Positions 33,541 to 45,779 are shown, counted from the first letter of the stretch. The stretch: 64,000 nucleotides of DNA from Symsagittifera roscoffensis (GCF_963678635.1 NC_087071.1:31794141-31858140), one strand, 5' to 3'. Numbers and translations: made by a program. Notes: a model not told the origin generated them from the letters alone.

Positions 33541-34787
33541 TCAATTGTCACAAGAGCTAGTCAGTAGATGAAGTTTTGTAGCCGGTCTGTTATAGGTTCC
33601 TTTAGATGTACGGATTTGTACAACACGTGCTATATCGTCGTTTCCAAGAAAGGTCTTCATGACTCTCGCTAAGGGCCACTGAAGAGGTGAGATGTTGCTT
33701 TTGCAACTAGAACCATATCGCCAACTTGAAGGCTCCTTGTTTGTATTTTCCACTTGTTTCTTTGATTGAGTGTTGTAAGATATTCTTTGGACCATCGTTT
33801 CCAAAAATCGTTAACCATTTGTTGAGTGTGTAACCAACGTTGCTTAAGCGTCACGGAGGCTGTCTCTTTGTTCGGTACACTATCAGGAAGTGCCGTCAAG
33901 GGTGCTCCTATAAGGAAATGACCTGGCGTCAAGGCTGTGACGTCATTAGGATCATTCGAAAGTGGTGTTAAGGGTCTTGAATTCATAATAATTTCGATTT
34001 GGGCGAGGACAGTGTAGAGTTCTTCGAATGTAGGAGCTTGAGTTCCGACAACCTTTCTTAAGTGATTCTTACAGCTCTTGATTCCGGCCTTCCAAAGTCC
34101 GCCAAAGTATGGCGCGCGTGGTGGTATTGTTACCCAGTCAACGCCCTGTTGTATGATGAAGCTTGCGGCAGAGTTCTTCTTGTCGTTGCCCAGAATTTCA
34201 CGTAATGCTATCATCTCATTTCGTGCACCAATGAAGTTGGTAGCCTTGTCACTATATATACATGCAGGCTTTCCCCGTCGAGCAATGAACCGTTTCAAGG
34301 CTGATACACAAGATGGTGTTGATAGGGAAGATACAAGTTCAATGTGGACCGCTTTGGTGGTGAAACATACAAGTAACGCAATGTACGCTTTTCCCACGGA
34401 CTTGGAAGAGGTTTTGAGAGAAATCGGTCCACCAAAATCAATGCCAACATGCGTGAAAGGTCGTGATTGGGTTATACGTTCCTGGGGAAGGTCTCCCATA
34501 ATTGGGTTTGCACTTGCTAGCCGTCTTGCGAAGCGTCGGCAAGTAATACATGATTGTGTCACTTTAGTTATTACCTTTTTGCCACCGGTTATCCAGTATC
34601 TTTGACGTAAATGTGACAGCGTTGCTTGTGGGCCTCCATGCATGGTTTTGGTATGTGCTTGACGGATTAACAGAGTTGCTAGATGTGATTTGCCGTCTAT
34701 TAGTATTGGAAACTTCAAATCGTTGCTGTGATCACTTTGCGCTAACCTTCCCCCCCACTCGTAAAAGACCGCTATCTTTTTCAACAA
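33541..34787 (-). pseudogene. BEL integrase (broken)
   Basis: In the 372-codon frame the zinc-binding H45, H50, C80 and C83 are present, as are the catalytic D117 (GIDFGG) and D180 (YSDKATNF). The third catalytic residue is missing: GGLWKAG has Lys at 233 where Glu is expected, so the enzyme should be inactive. The end of RNase H and the start of integrase are in different frames because of a G-run of seven at about 34,750. A second slip in an A-run near 33,690 puts the C-terminal domain (WPLARV, then VRTSKG-like QIRTSKGTY) in another frame, ending at 33,541. Confidence 0.9.
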
Positions 34788-37150
34788 AGGGCGTCAGCGA
34801 CAGGAGTGCTCCTCTGTAGGATGTCTTCTCAGATAGTTGCGAGATCTCATCATTGAAAAAGTCCTTTTGATGGCTTGCTAGAAGTGCGTGTAGTGCCGTG
34901 ACGAGTTCATCTGCCATAAGATTGCCTTTAGGAGTTGTAATTTTCCTTAACAACTTTGAAGCTCGGAGTAGCCATGCAGTCACTCGTACAAGTCTAGACA
35001 TAACAGAGAACCTGGTCTCGAATGGTTGACATAGAGGTACCTTATACGCATGAAGAATCGTTCGCTTGCGTCTCTCTGAATCCTCGTTACTGATGATTGA
35101 CGGTTGTTGGGGCCATGTGATTGGATTTTCGGCGAGCCAGGAAGGGCCATTCCACCAAAGTTTATGAGGAAGGAGAAGATTAGGGGCCAATCCTCTGGAG
35201 GCGCAATCCGCTGGATTTTCGGCTGAGGGAACATGCTTCCAAGAGGCAGGTGGAATAATTTCTTGTATTGCTGTGGTTCGATTGCCAACAAAACATGACC
35301 ATTTTGCTGGGTGGTCGTTGATCCACGACAGATATACAGTCGAATCAGTCCATCCGATGAGTTTGAGCATTGGCTTCTTCTGAGAAGAGAATGCATCCAG
35401 GCATGCTTTCAATAATTTGCAGCCTAAGGCAGCAGCGCTAAGTTCCAATCTTGGTATACTTATTTGCTTAATGGGAGAGAGCTTTGTCTTAGCGGAGAGG
35501 AGGTTTAGAACAACATTTCCATTGGCATCCGTACAACGGGAGTAAACTGCTGCAGCAAATGCGCGCTCTGAGGCATCACAAAACACATGAAGTTGCATTT
35601 CAACAATAGGCGATTGATGTGTTAAAGGTCGGTTGATTGTTAAATTTTGAAGCAAAGAAAGTTCTCCTCTAGAATTTCTCCATGACATCTCAATAGATTC
35701 CGGAAGTCGTTCATCCCAATCAGATCCAGCCAGCCAGCATTCTTTCAAGAGAATCTTGAACTGTAAGATTGTAGGAGAAAGCCACCCCATGGGATCGTAG
35801 AATGTGGAAACATCAGACAGCAGTTTCCTCTTTGTCAACTTTGATATTTCAGGCATTCTTGTTACAGTGAACGAAAACTGATCAGTGATTGGGTGCCACT
35901 TCACACCAAGGGTCTTGATTGAGTACTGTTTGTCACAGATTGTGTAGGCTTCGGGTGCCTCTTGCAATGAAGTCGGTAATCTTGTGATTACTTGTGGGCA
36001 ATTGCTTGACCACTTTCGAAGATCGAAACCACCTTTCTTGAGTGTTGATATAAGATTATCTTGTAATACGACTGCCTCTTCCACAGTGTCTGCACCTGTA
36101 AGAGCATCGTCGACATAAAAATCGTTTCTTATGACTTGAGCGGTGATTTCGTCGTCAACATCTAAAGCTGTTTCCGTGAGGGATCTAGTTGAATGGTATG
36201 CAGATGAACGTATCCCATAGGTCACGCGAGTCATCCTGTAAGTCTTAATGGGTTTCTTTGGATCGTTTCGCCAGAGTATTTGATGAAAGTCCTTGTCTGG
36301 TCGTGCTAAACAGATTTGTCTATACGTTTTGGTCACATCAGCAGATAAGGCAATTTGATGAACTCGGAAGCGACTGAGTATATTGAACAAACTATCTTAG
36401 ATCACGGGACCAGTCATAAGTGTGTCATTAAGAGATGGATCTCCACCACTCGTTTTGGCTGAAGCATCAAAGACAACACGAAGCTTAGTTGTCGTACTAG
36501 AGTCCTTAGTCACACAGTGATGCGGAAGGTAAAACACGTCTGCGCAATGTTTATTGATTTCTGCTGCGGGAACGAGTTCTAGATGTCCTAGATCAATGAA
36601 TTCGTTTACAAATGCTTCGTACTTATCCTTCAGTTGCTTGTCTTTTAAGAGACGTTGTTCAAGTAATAAAAAGCGTCGTTCAGCTTGTTGGTAGCTTTCA
36701 GCGAAAGAAGGGGCGCCGTCCTTTACTGGAAGTTTGACAACGTACCTCCCTTCATCATCCCGCATTGTTGTTTTAGTGAAGTGATCTTCACATTCCCTTT
36801 CTTCTTGAGTTAGACGAGAACTCTTAGGGACTTCTTCCAATTCCCAAAACTTCTTGAGAATTTGATCCGTATCTTCTTGCATAAGTAAGTGATTCACGAT
36901 TTCTTCCGTATTGTGGGTCGTCATAGAGACATGCTTCGATTGCGATGAATTTGAAGAGGTTGCACCAGATACAATCCAGCCCAAGTCTGTTTCTTGAAGA
37001 CAAATTGTATCGCTCAACTTGATCAATCCAGGTTTGAGAAGTGCTGAGTAGACGTCCACTCCAAGAAGAACATCAATTCAGCCAGGCTTGTGAAAACTGC
37101 TGTCAGCCATATCAAGATTGTTGATATGCTTCCACCCGCCGATGTTCACG
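34732..37150 (-). pseudogene. BEL reverse transcriptase and RNase H (broken)
   Basis: The first part (37,059-36,397) holds the linker and the start of the polymerase domain and ends at a TAA. The same frame resumes at 36,390 with ALSADVTKTYRQI (first catalytic Asp) and FYVDDAL, the YVDD box at residues 92-95. RNase H follows with D272 (FCDAS), E316 (RLELSAA), D349 (WTDSTV) and D395 (NPADCASRG). A further in-frame TGA lies upstream at about 37,080, in the protease-polymerase linker. Domain order and motifs are those of BEL/Pao pol. Confidence 0.92.
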
Positions 37151-38698
37151 TTAGCCAGTGGGAGGTTGCAGGTCACACGAGGCAGGACAATGAATACTCC
37201 TGTCAAAGAATACTCCTGGAAGCATTTCAGCAGTAACAACTGAATTTGATTGTGCGGAGACTGTCTCCCCCACGGATTGAAGATTAGTAGTTACTTTCTG
37301 ACAACGCAATCCTAGCTGCTGGGCACAATGGCGTGTCATGACCGAAGCAGTTGAACCTTGATCTAGTAATGCGCGAAAATATTGTACATTACCATGACGA
37401 TCCTTGAATGCAACCTGCGCAGTGGGTAGGATGGTATCCGTCTCCTCGGGTCTCCTGGTGCCAATATGATTGATCGCTTGGGCGGACCTGTGTAGCAGCG
37501 TGTTGTGCTTGCCTTGACATGTCTTGCATGTGCTTGTTGAGTTGCATTGATTCGCAAAATGACCAGAACGTAGACAGTTACCACATAGTTTGTTCGTCTT
37601 GACAACTTGAAAACGCTCATCTATCGTCTTTTCTCGGAATGAATTACAGGAGAATAGTTTATGATTCTTGGATTTACAGCAAAGACAATTGTCTGTAGTT
37701 GAATGGTAGATATTGGAATGGTTGTTTTTGTTCTGATTGGACTGTGATTGCTTTGCTTGGCTGCTAGGCTGTATAGAAGCATGAGGTGAAGCTTCTAAGG
37801 ATCGTGCTCGTTGATCAATGAACTGGAGTACATCATCCAAGTCATGTAGTTGTGGACCAGGATTCTGAAGCTCCCATTGTCTTCTTGTTTTCGGGTCCAA
37901 TTTCTCTAGAATGAGATATACGTAGATGTACGCACTAGTATCCACTTTATGAGATTGAAGGGCTGACAGGTGCTCCACAATCTTCGACTGTAGTTTCCTC
38001 AGGGCACTGACATTTTCGCTTTTCAATGCCGAAAATGCAAGAAACTCCTGAATATGAGCATTGATTACTGAGCGTCTGTTGTCGTATCGTTTTATGAGCT
38101 GTTGTTTAGCAATGGCGTAGTTTGCGTCGGTGATTGACAAAGAAGCTATGATTCTGGCAGGTTCATCTTTGAGGGCTGCTTTGAGGTAGTTTAGTTTCTG
38201 CTCATCACTGAGAGAATTATTCTTGTCAATAGACGCTGTGAAGAGATCGTAGAACGAAGACCATTCCACATAATTACCAGAAAATGTAGGCAATTGTACC
38301 TGCTCAGATTGAACGCTCTGCGATGGCTGAGGTTGCTAAAGTGGAGCTGGTACTATATGCCTTTCAACTTCACCGATGAAACTTGATATTTGATAGATTG
38401 CTGTTTGCCAGTTTGCTGTTTTCTCTTCAGTTTCTTCTATTTCATTTACTAGTGAAGAATCTGGAGTGATAGCTTCAATCGTCTTGTTGATGGAATTGAG
38501 TGTGATGAGCTTCCTGTCCAAGTGCATCAGAACAACTTTGAGTGCCTCAAAATCTTGCTTCGATACTTGGTCAGTAGGATTTGCCATGATTGCATTGGCG
38601 TCGTTGATGTACTTAGTGACAACACCACGATGTGCTCCACGAGTACTTCTTTCCCTTGCTAGGGTAGCTTGATTGTCTTCCGTGCTGGGAGTTGACAT
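37151..38698 (-). pseudogene. BEL gag and protease (broken)
   Basis: Gag starts at ATG 38,698, 23 bp from the primer site. The first 120 codons end at a TAG (38,336-38,338), and the same frame resumes at once for 380 codons from 38,293. Three zinc knuckles follow: C203-x2-C206-x4-H211-x4-C216, C237-x2-C240-x4-H245-x4-C250, and C256-x2-C259-x3-H263-x4-H268. The protease has LLDQGS with catalytic D311. A 16-bp near-tandem duplication (GAATACTCCTG twice, 37,192-37,218) then shifts the frame, and this frame ends at 37,151. Confidence 0.92.
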
Positions 38699-38720
38699 CT
38701 TGAAGGATTATGTGAATGAT

Positions 38721-38738
38721 ATCACGTCGGGGTCACCA
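38721..38738 (-). promoter_or_regulatory. Primer binding site, tRNA-Trp type
   Basis: On the minus strand, two bases after the 5' LTR, the sequence is TGGTGACCCCGACGTGAT. This is complementary to the 3' end of animal tRNA-Trp including CCA, so tRNA-Trp is the likely primer for minus-strand synthesis. Confidence 0.85.
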
Positions 38739-38740
38739 AA

Positions 38741-38960
38741 TGTTCTGTGTTGAACTTATGATTTATATTCAAAACCGAGAGTTTAGAATACGTCTTGAAT
38801 TGGATAATGTAGAAAGAATTATATTGATTTTAGCAGGAAAGAATCACGTGAAAAGTGGCGGGAATTAAGATGCAAGAAAACGTGAAACATATTACATGTA
38901 CATAAAAGCAATTTATAATAAAACTCTGTAGCATACATTGAAGTTAGCCACGTCTGAACA
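38741..38960 (-). repeat. 5' LTR of the BEL element
   Basis: 220 bp, TGTTC ... GAACA in plus orientation. It differs from the other LTR at three sites (CAT for CAG, TTATAA for TTAAAA, CTGTAG for CTTTAG) plus the inner-edge difference described there. TTATAA on either strand near 38,912 could be a TATA-like element. Confidence 0.92.
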
Positions 38961-38965
38961 AGCTT

Positions 38966-40855
38966 CACTGAGACGTTAGACATCTCAACAGAAAATCTAA
39001 ACAATCTCTGCAATCTCTGACAATTTAAAGCCAAAAGTCTGTTTTATTTGAGCATTTTATCATCAACCGCGATGAAAATTTCAGGTGAAAATCAATCAAG
39101 TTAAAAAACTTGTCAAGCAAAGAGATCGATCTACAAGATGAGTTTTAGCTGCATTGACAGAAACAACATTTTCTACTTATATGAACAATGTAACCGGCAG
39201 TCAATTTGTCTAGTACAAAAAAGTTTAAGTTAAAATTAGCCTGAAAATTTAAAAGATGAATTCTCTCGGCCATAAAACAATTAAAAGGCTTAGATTACAA
39301 AAAGACGAGACTGGGAGGAAAAAATGAAGATATCCGATTGAAGACTTTGCAATATCGTCTTGGCTATATTCTAGATTCCATTATTAAACATATTTCGCTT
39401 CTTTCTCAACCGATGGACTACAGGGAAAGTATCACTTTTGATAGTTTGTTGTCTACAACCACTCATGACATTACCAGAGCAAACTTATATCAGAAAACCT
39501 GATATCTATGCAGGGTCATCTAAGCTTAAAATTTTTTTCCTCGGCATTGGGATTACTTTCCATCGGCATGGGACCAACTCTTTGAGATCAATTTAAATAC
39601 AAAAACTCATATGTTAAAAAAAGTTGCTCAAACGATTAAATATTGAAAAACGGTTTTTTTTGTTTGTCATTTCATTATTTGCGGGAATTTTTGATTCAAA
39701 AAAACTACGATTGCTTGCTAAAATTTTTTACTTCCTTTTATTAAAATGAGAAAAAAATGAAAAAGGAGATGCGGAATTGTGATAACAAAAAAAGACAGGT
39801 CTACTTAATCTTATTGCAAAAACTATCAGAAGTTGAATTGAACTACAATCATTTAGTTATTTAAAAGATATAGACATTGTAATTTTAAAATCTCAGTGAA
39901 TATAATTTTATATGGTAAAACATAGCCAACCAACAGTTGGAAAAGATTAAATTTTTTTTTGCTGGAAAAACTTATTAGTAAATTCCTTTTTCGAAATCAC
40001 AAATCGATCACGTTTTTTTTTTTGCAAAACTTTCACTTTTGCTGTTCGATAGCATATTTTGCCCTCCGTTTAACAAAGGAAATGAACTGAATTGAAAAAG
40101 AATTTCAAATTCAAACCGCGAAAAATCAAAAATGAGAGTGAAAAAATTTCAAGACTTTTTCCCGAGAGAAATATCACCAAGACCTATAAAAGAGTTCTCA
40201 CTACGTTCATTACTTTTAACAATTATGATGAACACTGAAAAAACAAGATATGTAAGCTAGTTAGAGAAGTTGCAGTCAAGCTTCTAATTTTTTCTAAGTT
40301 GCTAGTTGTTGAAAGTGACAATAATTTGAAATTTTTTCCATTATTCCGAAATTCTTGTAGTAATTCGTAAATTGTTACAACGTGACCGTAAAGTGGAAAG
40401 CCGAATAAAAATATTAAAGTTCAGATTTGCCACAAAATTAAGTCATTTTCTTCTGCTTTATTTGGGCGAAGAAAATTGTACGCTAAAACGTTGGTCAAAA
40501 ATTGATGTTGCCCGCATCTAAAAAAAGTAAAAAAAAAAGGATGATAATGGATTTTTGTGGTCTAAAACATTGTCAATTTAATCGATTCCCATTTTAGGCT
40601 TAGATAGCGAAATTGGACAAAAAAATGGATTTAAATTCATTTTTTCTCGCAAAATTAATGTGCATTATATTTCATTTGAAATCCATTATAATGGATTATA
40701 AAACCAGTACAGGGATTTTTTTCCTTTTTCTTTTCGTTTTGCGTCGTGCAAATTTCTGCATTTAACAAATGATTAATGCGAAATCTTTGCAAAATGAGTG
40801 TACAGCCTTCTCTATTTCTAAACCTAAATTCAAATTGCAAAAACGTTGCGTTGAC
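38966..40855. other. AT-rich intergenic DNA
   Basis: No supported gene. Short ATGGATT/AATCCAT inverted words near 40,540-40,700 suggest a worn foldback element. Confidence 0.35.
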
Positions 40856-40858
40856 CTA

Positions 40859-41110
40859 TCCCCCCTAACGTTTGGCCCGTTGCCCCCTCCCAAACTTGAA
40901 CCCCCCTGGCCTTCTAGGACACTTCCCTCCCACACACCTCTGAACACACCCCCCACCCTGAATCACCCGAACCCTCACCTGAACCACCCCCCCCCCCCCA
41001 CCTGAATCGCCCGACCCCCGCACCTGAACCAACAACTCCCTAATCCACTTGAACCCCCCACACTCTGATCCGGTTCAGGTTGGGTGGGTGGGGGGGGGGG
41101 GTTGTTTAGT
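40859..41110. repeat. C-rich to G-rich strand-switch tract with a CCTGAACC minisatellite
   Basis: From 40,859 to about 41,070 the plus strand is C-rich with repeats of CACCTGAACC and C-runs up to about 13. It then switches to G-rich, with GGTTCAGGTTGGGTGGGTGG and a G12 run (41,071-41,102). The two arms are partly inverted copies and the G side can form a quadruplex. Proline-rich frames here are translation artefacts. Confidence 0.75.
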
Positions 41111-41370
41111 TGGGGTTCAATTGGTTGAGGGGGTAGGGATTGGTTCAAGTTGGGGATGGCGGGTGTAAGGGTACAAAGGGGGCAAAGGAGCAAACATTGG
41201 AAGGGATAGAAGCGGGCAATTGTTGAAAGGATTAAAATTTAGCTATAGAGTAACATAAAAGAGAAACCAAATTATCATTGTTTTAAAATAATCAAAAATA
41301 ACTAACTTTAGTTTAAAACACGGAAAAAGCTCTATGTGCGTTGAAATTCGCATCTCATTAAAGTGGAGAA

Positions 41371-41557
41371 AAATTGATTAAAATTGAGTTTGATTGTCAC
41401 TGTCCACAAAAGTGAAACAAAATTGATTATGATGGATCAAAAACAAGTTTTGTTGCCTTGAAAAATCGTAATGTTATAATCCATTTTTGATTGATTTTAA
41501 TTGAAATTTTTTTCACTTTTGTGGACGCTGACAGTGAAACTCATTTAAAATCGATTT
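41371..41557. mobile_element. Foldback MITE with TCACTGTCCACAAAAGTGAA arms
   Basis: AAATTGATTAAAATTGAGTT and, further in, CACTGTCCACAAAAGTGAAA on the left are mirrored by TTTCACTTTTGTGGACGCTG and then ACTCATTTAAAATCGATTT on the right. No coding content. Target duplication not clear. Confidence 0.62.
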
Positions 41558-44168
41558 TTATTCATGGAGCTCCAAAAGATTGCAAACAGCAAAAAGCTTG
41601 TTTGTTATAAAAAGGCAAAAAGGCTTGTTGTAAAAGACTTGTCTGTAAAATAAAGTTTAGAACTATCTCATGTTTTACAGCTCATTAGATCAGTGACAGT
41701 GCTTCCCACTCGAAACAATAAAAAAATAATATAATCTCATTTGAAGAAGTGTTGAGACTTTTTTTGTATTATCAGCAATCCTTATTGCTCTCCCATCAAC
41801 CTTTGTATATCTTGTTTGTTTTTCCGACTTTTCATTTGTATTACGTGATCGGATAGTTTTTCTATATGATCAATATGTTGACCAGTCAAAAATTGGTACT
41901 TTCTTTTATTCTTATGAAACTGTTTGGTGCAGAGTTTTAATTTCAAAATTTTGACGCATACAAGGCACATGATATTTAGCGCACATTTGCAGAAATCACA
42001 GTACATAAAAAAGTTAATTCTTCTATTTTTGAGTTTGCTGTAGTTCACTCTAAACCAAATTAACCTCAAATCAAACTGCAACTTTTTTTCAAAAAAAACT
42101 AACAAAACGAGCTTTTGTTAAAAAACTAAATTCATAATTTATTCATAATTCAGATATTTACTGACAATATCATGTATAAATTAGGACGTAAATTGTTAAA
42201 GTGTTCTTTCGTAGCTTTTTCCAACTAAATTACGCAGGTTTGTTAATAAGAAGAGCTCGCTAATTTTACGAAAAATGTTTGCCACATTGGTGCAAATCTG
42301 TAATAACTGGCCGTATTTGTGTTGTATATTTTAGCAACTCACTTTCCAGCACATCGTCATACCTGTAACATATAGTTCATTTTTTTTTATAAATTAATGT
42401 TTATTTTTCAGAAAGTTGAGAAAGCCACGAGATTTGCGTTCGCTGCAGTACAATTTTTAGGTTTTCCTTTTTATGTGATAAACATAAATATTCTACTTTT
42501 CAGCCGTGAAATGATTATTTTACAGTTTTTCACTGAGTTTATTAACCTTTGATATTTGTGTACTGCTACATTTTTCAACTGAAACCATTGAGAATCTTAG
42601 TACAATAAAAAAACTATTTTACTGTCATTATTACAGTAAAAGTTCAGATTAAATTATTGAAGACAAATCAAACATTTTCCTGCTTCTTCATAGTTCCTAA
42701 TGTTTTTGTGGCAATGTTCTTGTGACAAAAAATAAAAAAAATCAGTGGAAATAAAATTTAAAACAAAATTTGTGCATCATTAAAAAAAAAGTGACTGTGT
42801 AATTTAACGAGGTTTTGAAAGCTTTCATCTAACTGTTACTCTTAGATTTGTAGTTTTGTGTTTTGAAGAAAACCTGCAAGCCGCTGGTTTAAATAATTAT
42901 CTCATTCATATCAGCTTTTCACAAGTTGATCACTTTTTGATGGCTATATATTTCAATTCGTTGCAGTAAAATTCCAATTTTAAAAACTGAAAAATGGGGC
43001 TAAAGATTAAAGAAAAACTTGACACGTTCTGATTTTAAAGTTGACGTTATTGCAGCTTTAATCCAAAAAAATGATACATTTGATTTAAAACAACCTTTAG
43101 TTTATGTGTTTTGTTTTCTCATAATTTTCTCTTAATTTCTTAATTTTAGTATCTATGAGAACTATAGCAACTAATTACATCCCAAGTTTCCCCCTACAAA
43201 TGACAAAATGAAAAACAATTTTTGTTTTAATTTTCTCCGAAATAAATATCTGTCACTATCAAAAAGTGAAATAAAAATAAGACTACGAGGTTGTTGAGGC
43301 CAAAGAAAAAACGTTTAAGCTCAGATTGGAGAAAAAAACAAAACAAGTAATTATTAAACTCCTTAACCTAGTGTTTTCTGATGACAATGAATGCCGGCAG
43401 TAACAGCTCAGACTGTTTTTCTTATTTTTGTAGTGTTCGCATTGATTTTAAGTTTCTTTGTGTTTTTTTTTGGTTTAGATTTTTAGAAACAGACAAATTT
43501 TCTTCCTCCAGTTCGATTAAAAAAACAATCAAACTTGATTTCGCGAAACTAAGTAGCTTAGTAGATTAGTTACTCAGTTTATTTTTGAAGCGTAATTGTT
43601 TTAGCTTTGAACTGTAGAGACAGATTGGTTTTTAAACCCTCAACAGTTTAGAGATATATTGCTCCCTGTTTTATTGCGAAGTTCTTTACTTCTCTTGAAT
43701 TTTTTAAAAATGTTTTTTTTTTATATATCGAACACTGCGGTTCCAGATATTGTTCTGAGTTCATCACAATTTTTTGAACACGTTGTGGTTTGCAATGAAA
43801 ACCATTAGGGCAAGATCCACAATGTTAAAATTTACAGTTATTCAAAATAACTTCATAAGCCGTGACAAATAGAATAATACAAGTTTTTTAAGACAAGCTC
43901 CACAATGTTAAAACATACATTTATTGAAAATTTCACGAGCGGTGACAAAAAAATCCAAGTTTACACCAGATCGCATATGCGCGCCATACACAAAACGGGA
44001 CAATTTTTTGTGGACAATGGGAATCTCAGTCGTCACATAATATTTCATAAAATTTTAAAAAATTTTGAGTTTGAAAATCTCAACTTTTGCAAACACTCCG
44101 TTTTCTGCAATAAATAGCTCTTTTTCAATTACTGGGTTTTCTGCGTTATAGCCCCATAACCCCGTTAC
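41558..44168. other. AT-rich stretch without a recognised gene
   Basis: A minus-strand frame of 107 codons (41,782-42,105) is open with several Cys and Lys, but I recognise no domain and it lacks splice context. Two near copies of AAGATCCACAATGTTAAAA / AAGCTCCACAATGTTAAAA lie at about 43,812 and 43,893. Confidence 0.3.
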
Positions 44169-44169
44169 T

Positions 44170-44682
44170 ATACCTACATACATACATACACAAATACATA
44201 CATATATACATACATACATACATACATACATACATACATACATACATACATACATACATACATACATACATACATACATACATACATACATACATACATA
44301 CATACATACATACATACATACATACATACATACATACATACATACATACATACATACATACATACATACATACATACATACATACATACATACATACATA
44401 CATACATACATACATACATACATACATACATACATACATACATACACACATACATACATACATACATACATACATACATACATACATACATACATACATA
44501 CATACATACATACATACATACATACATACATACATACATACATACATACATACATACATACATACATACATACATACATACATACATACATACATACATA
44601 CATACATACATACATACATACATACATACATACATACATACATACATACATACATACATACATACATACATACATACATACA

Positions 44683-44712
<30 letters not shown>
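44170..44712. repeat. (CATA)n microsatellite, about 540 bp
   Basis: A nearly pure tetranucleotide array with a few interruptions (CAAATACATACATATATAC near 44,190 and CACACA near 44,445). All three minus-strand frames are open because the unit, read in any phase, lacks stops; these are not genes. Confidence 0.97.
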
Positions 44713-44715
<3 letters not shown>

Positions 44716-45627
44716 CAATTTTTTATGGCAAAAAAATTTCATAAAAAAACAAATGTTACTGGAATATCAAAAGATGTTAATGGACATTGGCGAGTCATAC
44801 TTCATATGATGATGGAAAAATTGAATGTTGCGTTTTGATGCTGAACATTTTTTCTTTAGTTATGATCAAAAAACAATAGTTATTAAGTAGCAGATGAAGT
44901 AACACGACCTAAATGAGAGTAACTGATTTAAAACAAAAATTTAATGAAGTTCTTGTCATTGTAGTTTTTGACAATAAATAACATTCATTTTTTGTCAGAA
45001 AATCAGATGTTAGTGAGATATCAGATATGTAAAATAATCTGGTGAGTCATGCTGCATTTGATAAAGCAAAAATCAAAAATGGCATGATACACTTTTAAAA
45101 CAAGGTTTTTACAAACTTTTTGTTGCCGAGCAACATTTACTTAAAATTTTTTTGTCCAAAAACCACTGGATTTTGAGATTGCAGATGATCTTTCTTCCTT
45201 AAGGAGTAACAGTGCAAATATTGAGGCAAAACTTGAATAATTAAAAAAATTAAAACCACGTTTTCTTACTGAAGTCAAATACTACTGTCAAAAATCAAAA
45301 TGAAAGAAACAGCAAATGATGCATCACAATTTTAATGTGTCATACAAAATTAGTTGGGGCCAAAACTCAAAATTAAATAGATCAATGCGCGTTTTTTTTT
45401 ATAGTTTTTGTTGCTGAAAAATTCTTATGATGATATCTATAGTGGAAAATATTAGTTTGCAGTTGAGCGATTTTGTTTTGCTCCATTCTGCATTTTTTTC
45501 AAGGGTTGTGATATGCTTAAGCAGCGACAATTTCCATGCGGATCACGAATCTAACTATTCTTGATTTGAAAAATCTTTCATATTAAAAATTTGAAAAATC
45601 GTTAAAAATCAACACTTTATCGATTAA
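44713..45627. other. AT-rich intergenic DNA
   Basis: I see no supported gene or repeat. Confidence 0.4.
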
Positions 45628-45779
45628 TTTACTATACGTTGAATACAATATAAATGTTTGTGGCTTCTAAATGAATCAAAGACAATTCAATATTATGCAT
45701 GCGTCAACTTAATTTATCACCTTTGACTGAAAAAAAGCTCATGTCTTCAAAGCATGGCCGATTCTGCAAAACAAAGCCC

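Larger units (their letters stand above)
32215..38960 (-). mobile_element. BEL/Pao LTR retrotransposon carrying an antisense JmjC gene
   Basis: Two LTRs of about 220 bp in direct orientation begin TGTTC; the right one ends GAACA. The 5-bp flank AGCTT lies at 32,210-32,214 and 38,961-38,965, as expected for BEL/Pao. Read on the minus strand the order is 5' LTR, tRNA-Trp primer site, gag with zinc knuckles, protease, reverse transcriptase, RNase H, integrase, then a plus-strand (antisense) two-exon JmjC gene, then the 3' LTR. The LTRs differ at three positions over about 217 bp, so insertion was fairly recent. Gag-pol is broken by three in-frame stops, a 16-bp duplication, two one-base frameshifts and a lost integrase Glu. 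The JmjC gene lies wholly inside the LTR pair, so it is cargo or a later nested insertion; no second target duplication or repeat bounds it. Confidence 0.93.

Noticed and set aside
34078-34605. Plus-strand frame of 175 codons opposite the integrase
   Set aside because: It is the reverse shadow of the integrase frame and has no domain or splice context.
40769-41193. Proline-rich frames on both strands
   Set aside because: They follow from the C-rich/G-rich tract, not from a gene.
44055-44742. Long minus-strand frames of repeated Met-Tyr-Val-Cys
   Set aside because: They are the (CATA)n microsatellite read in its three phases.
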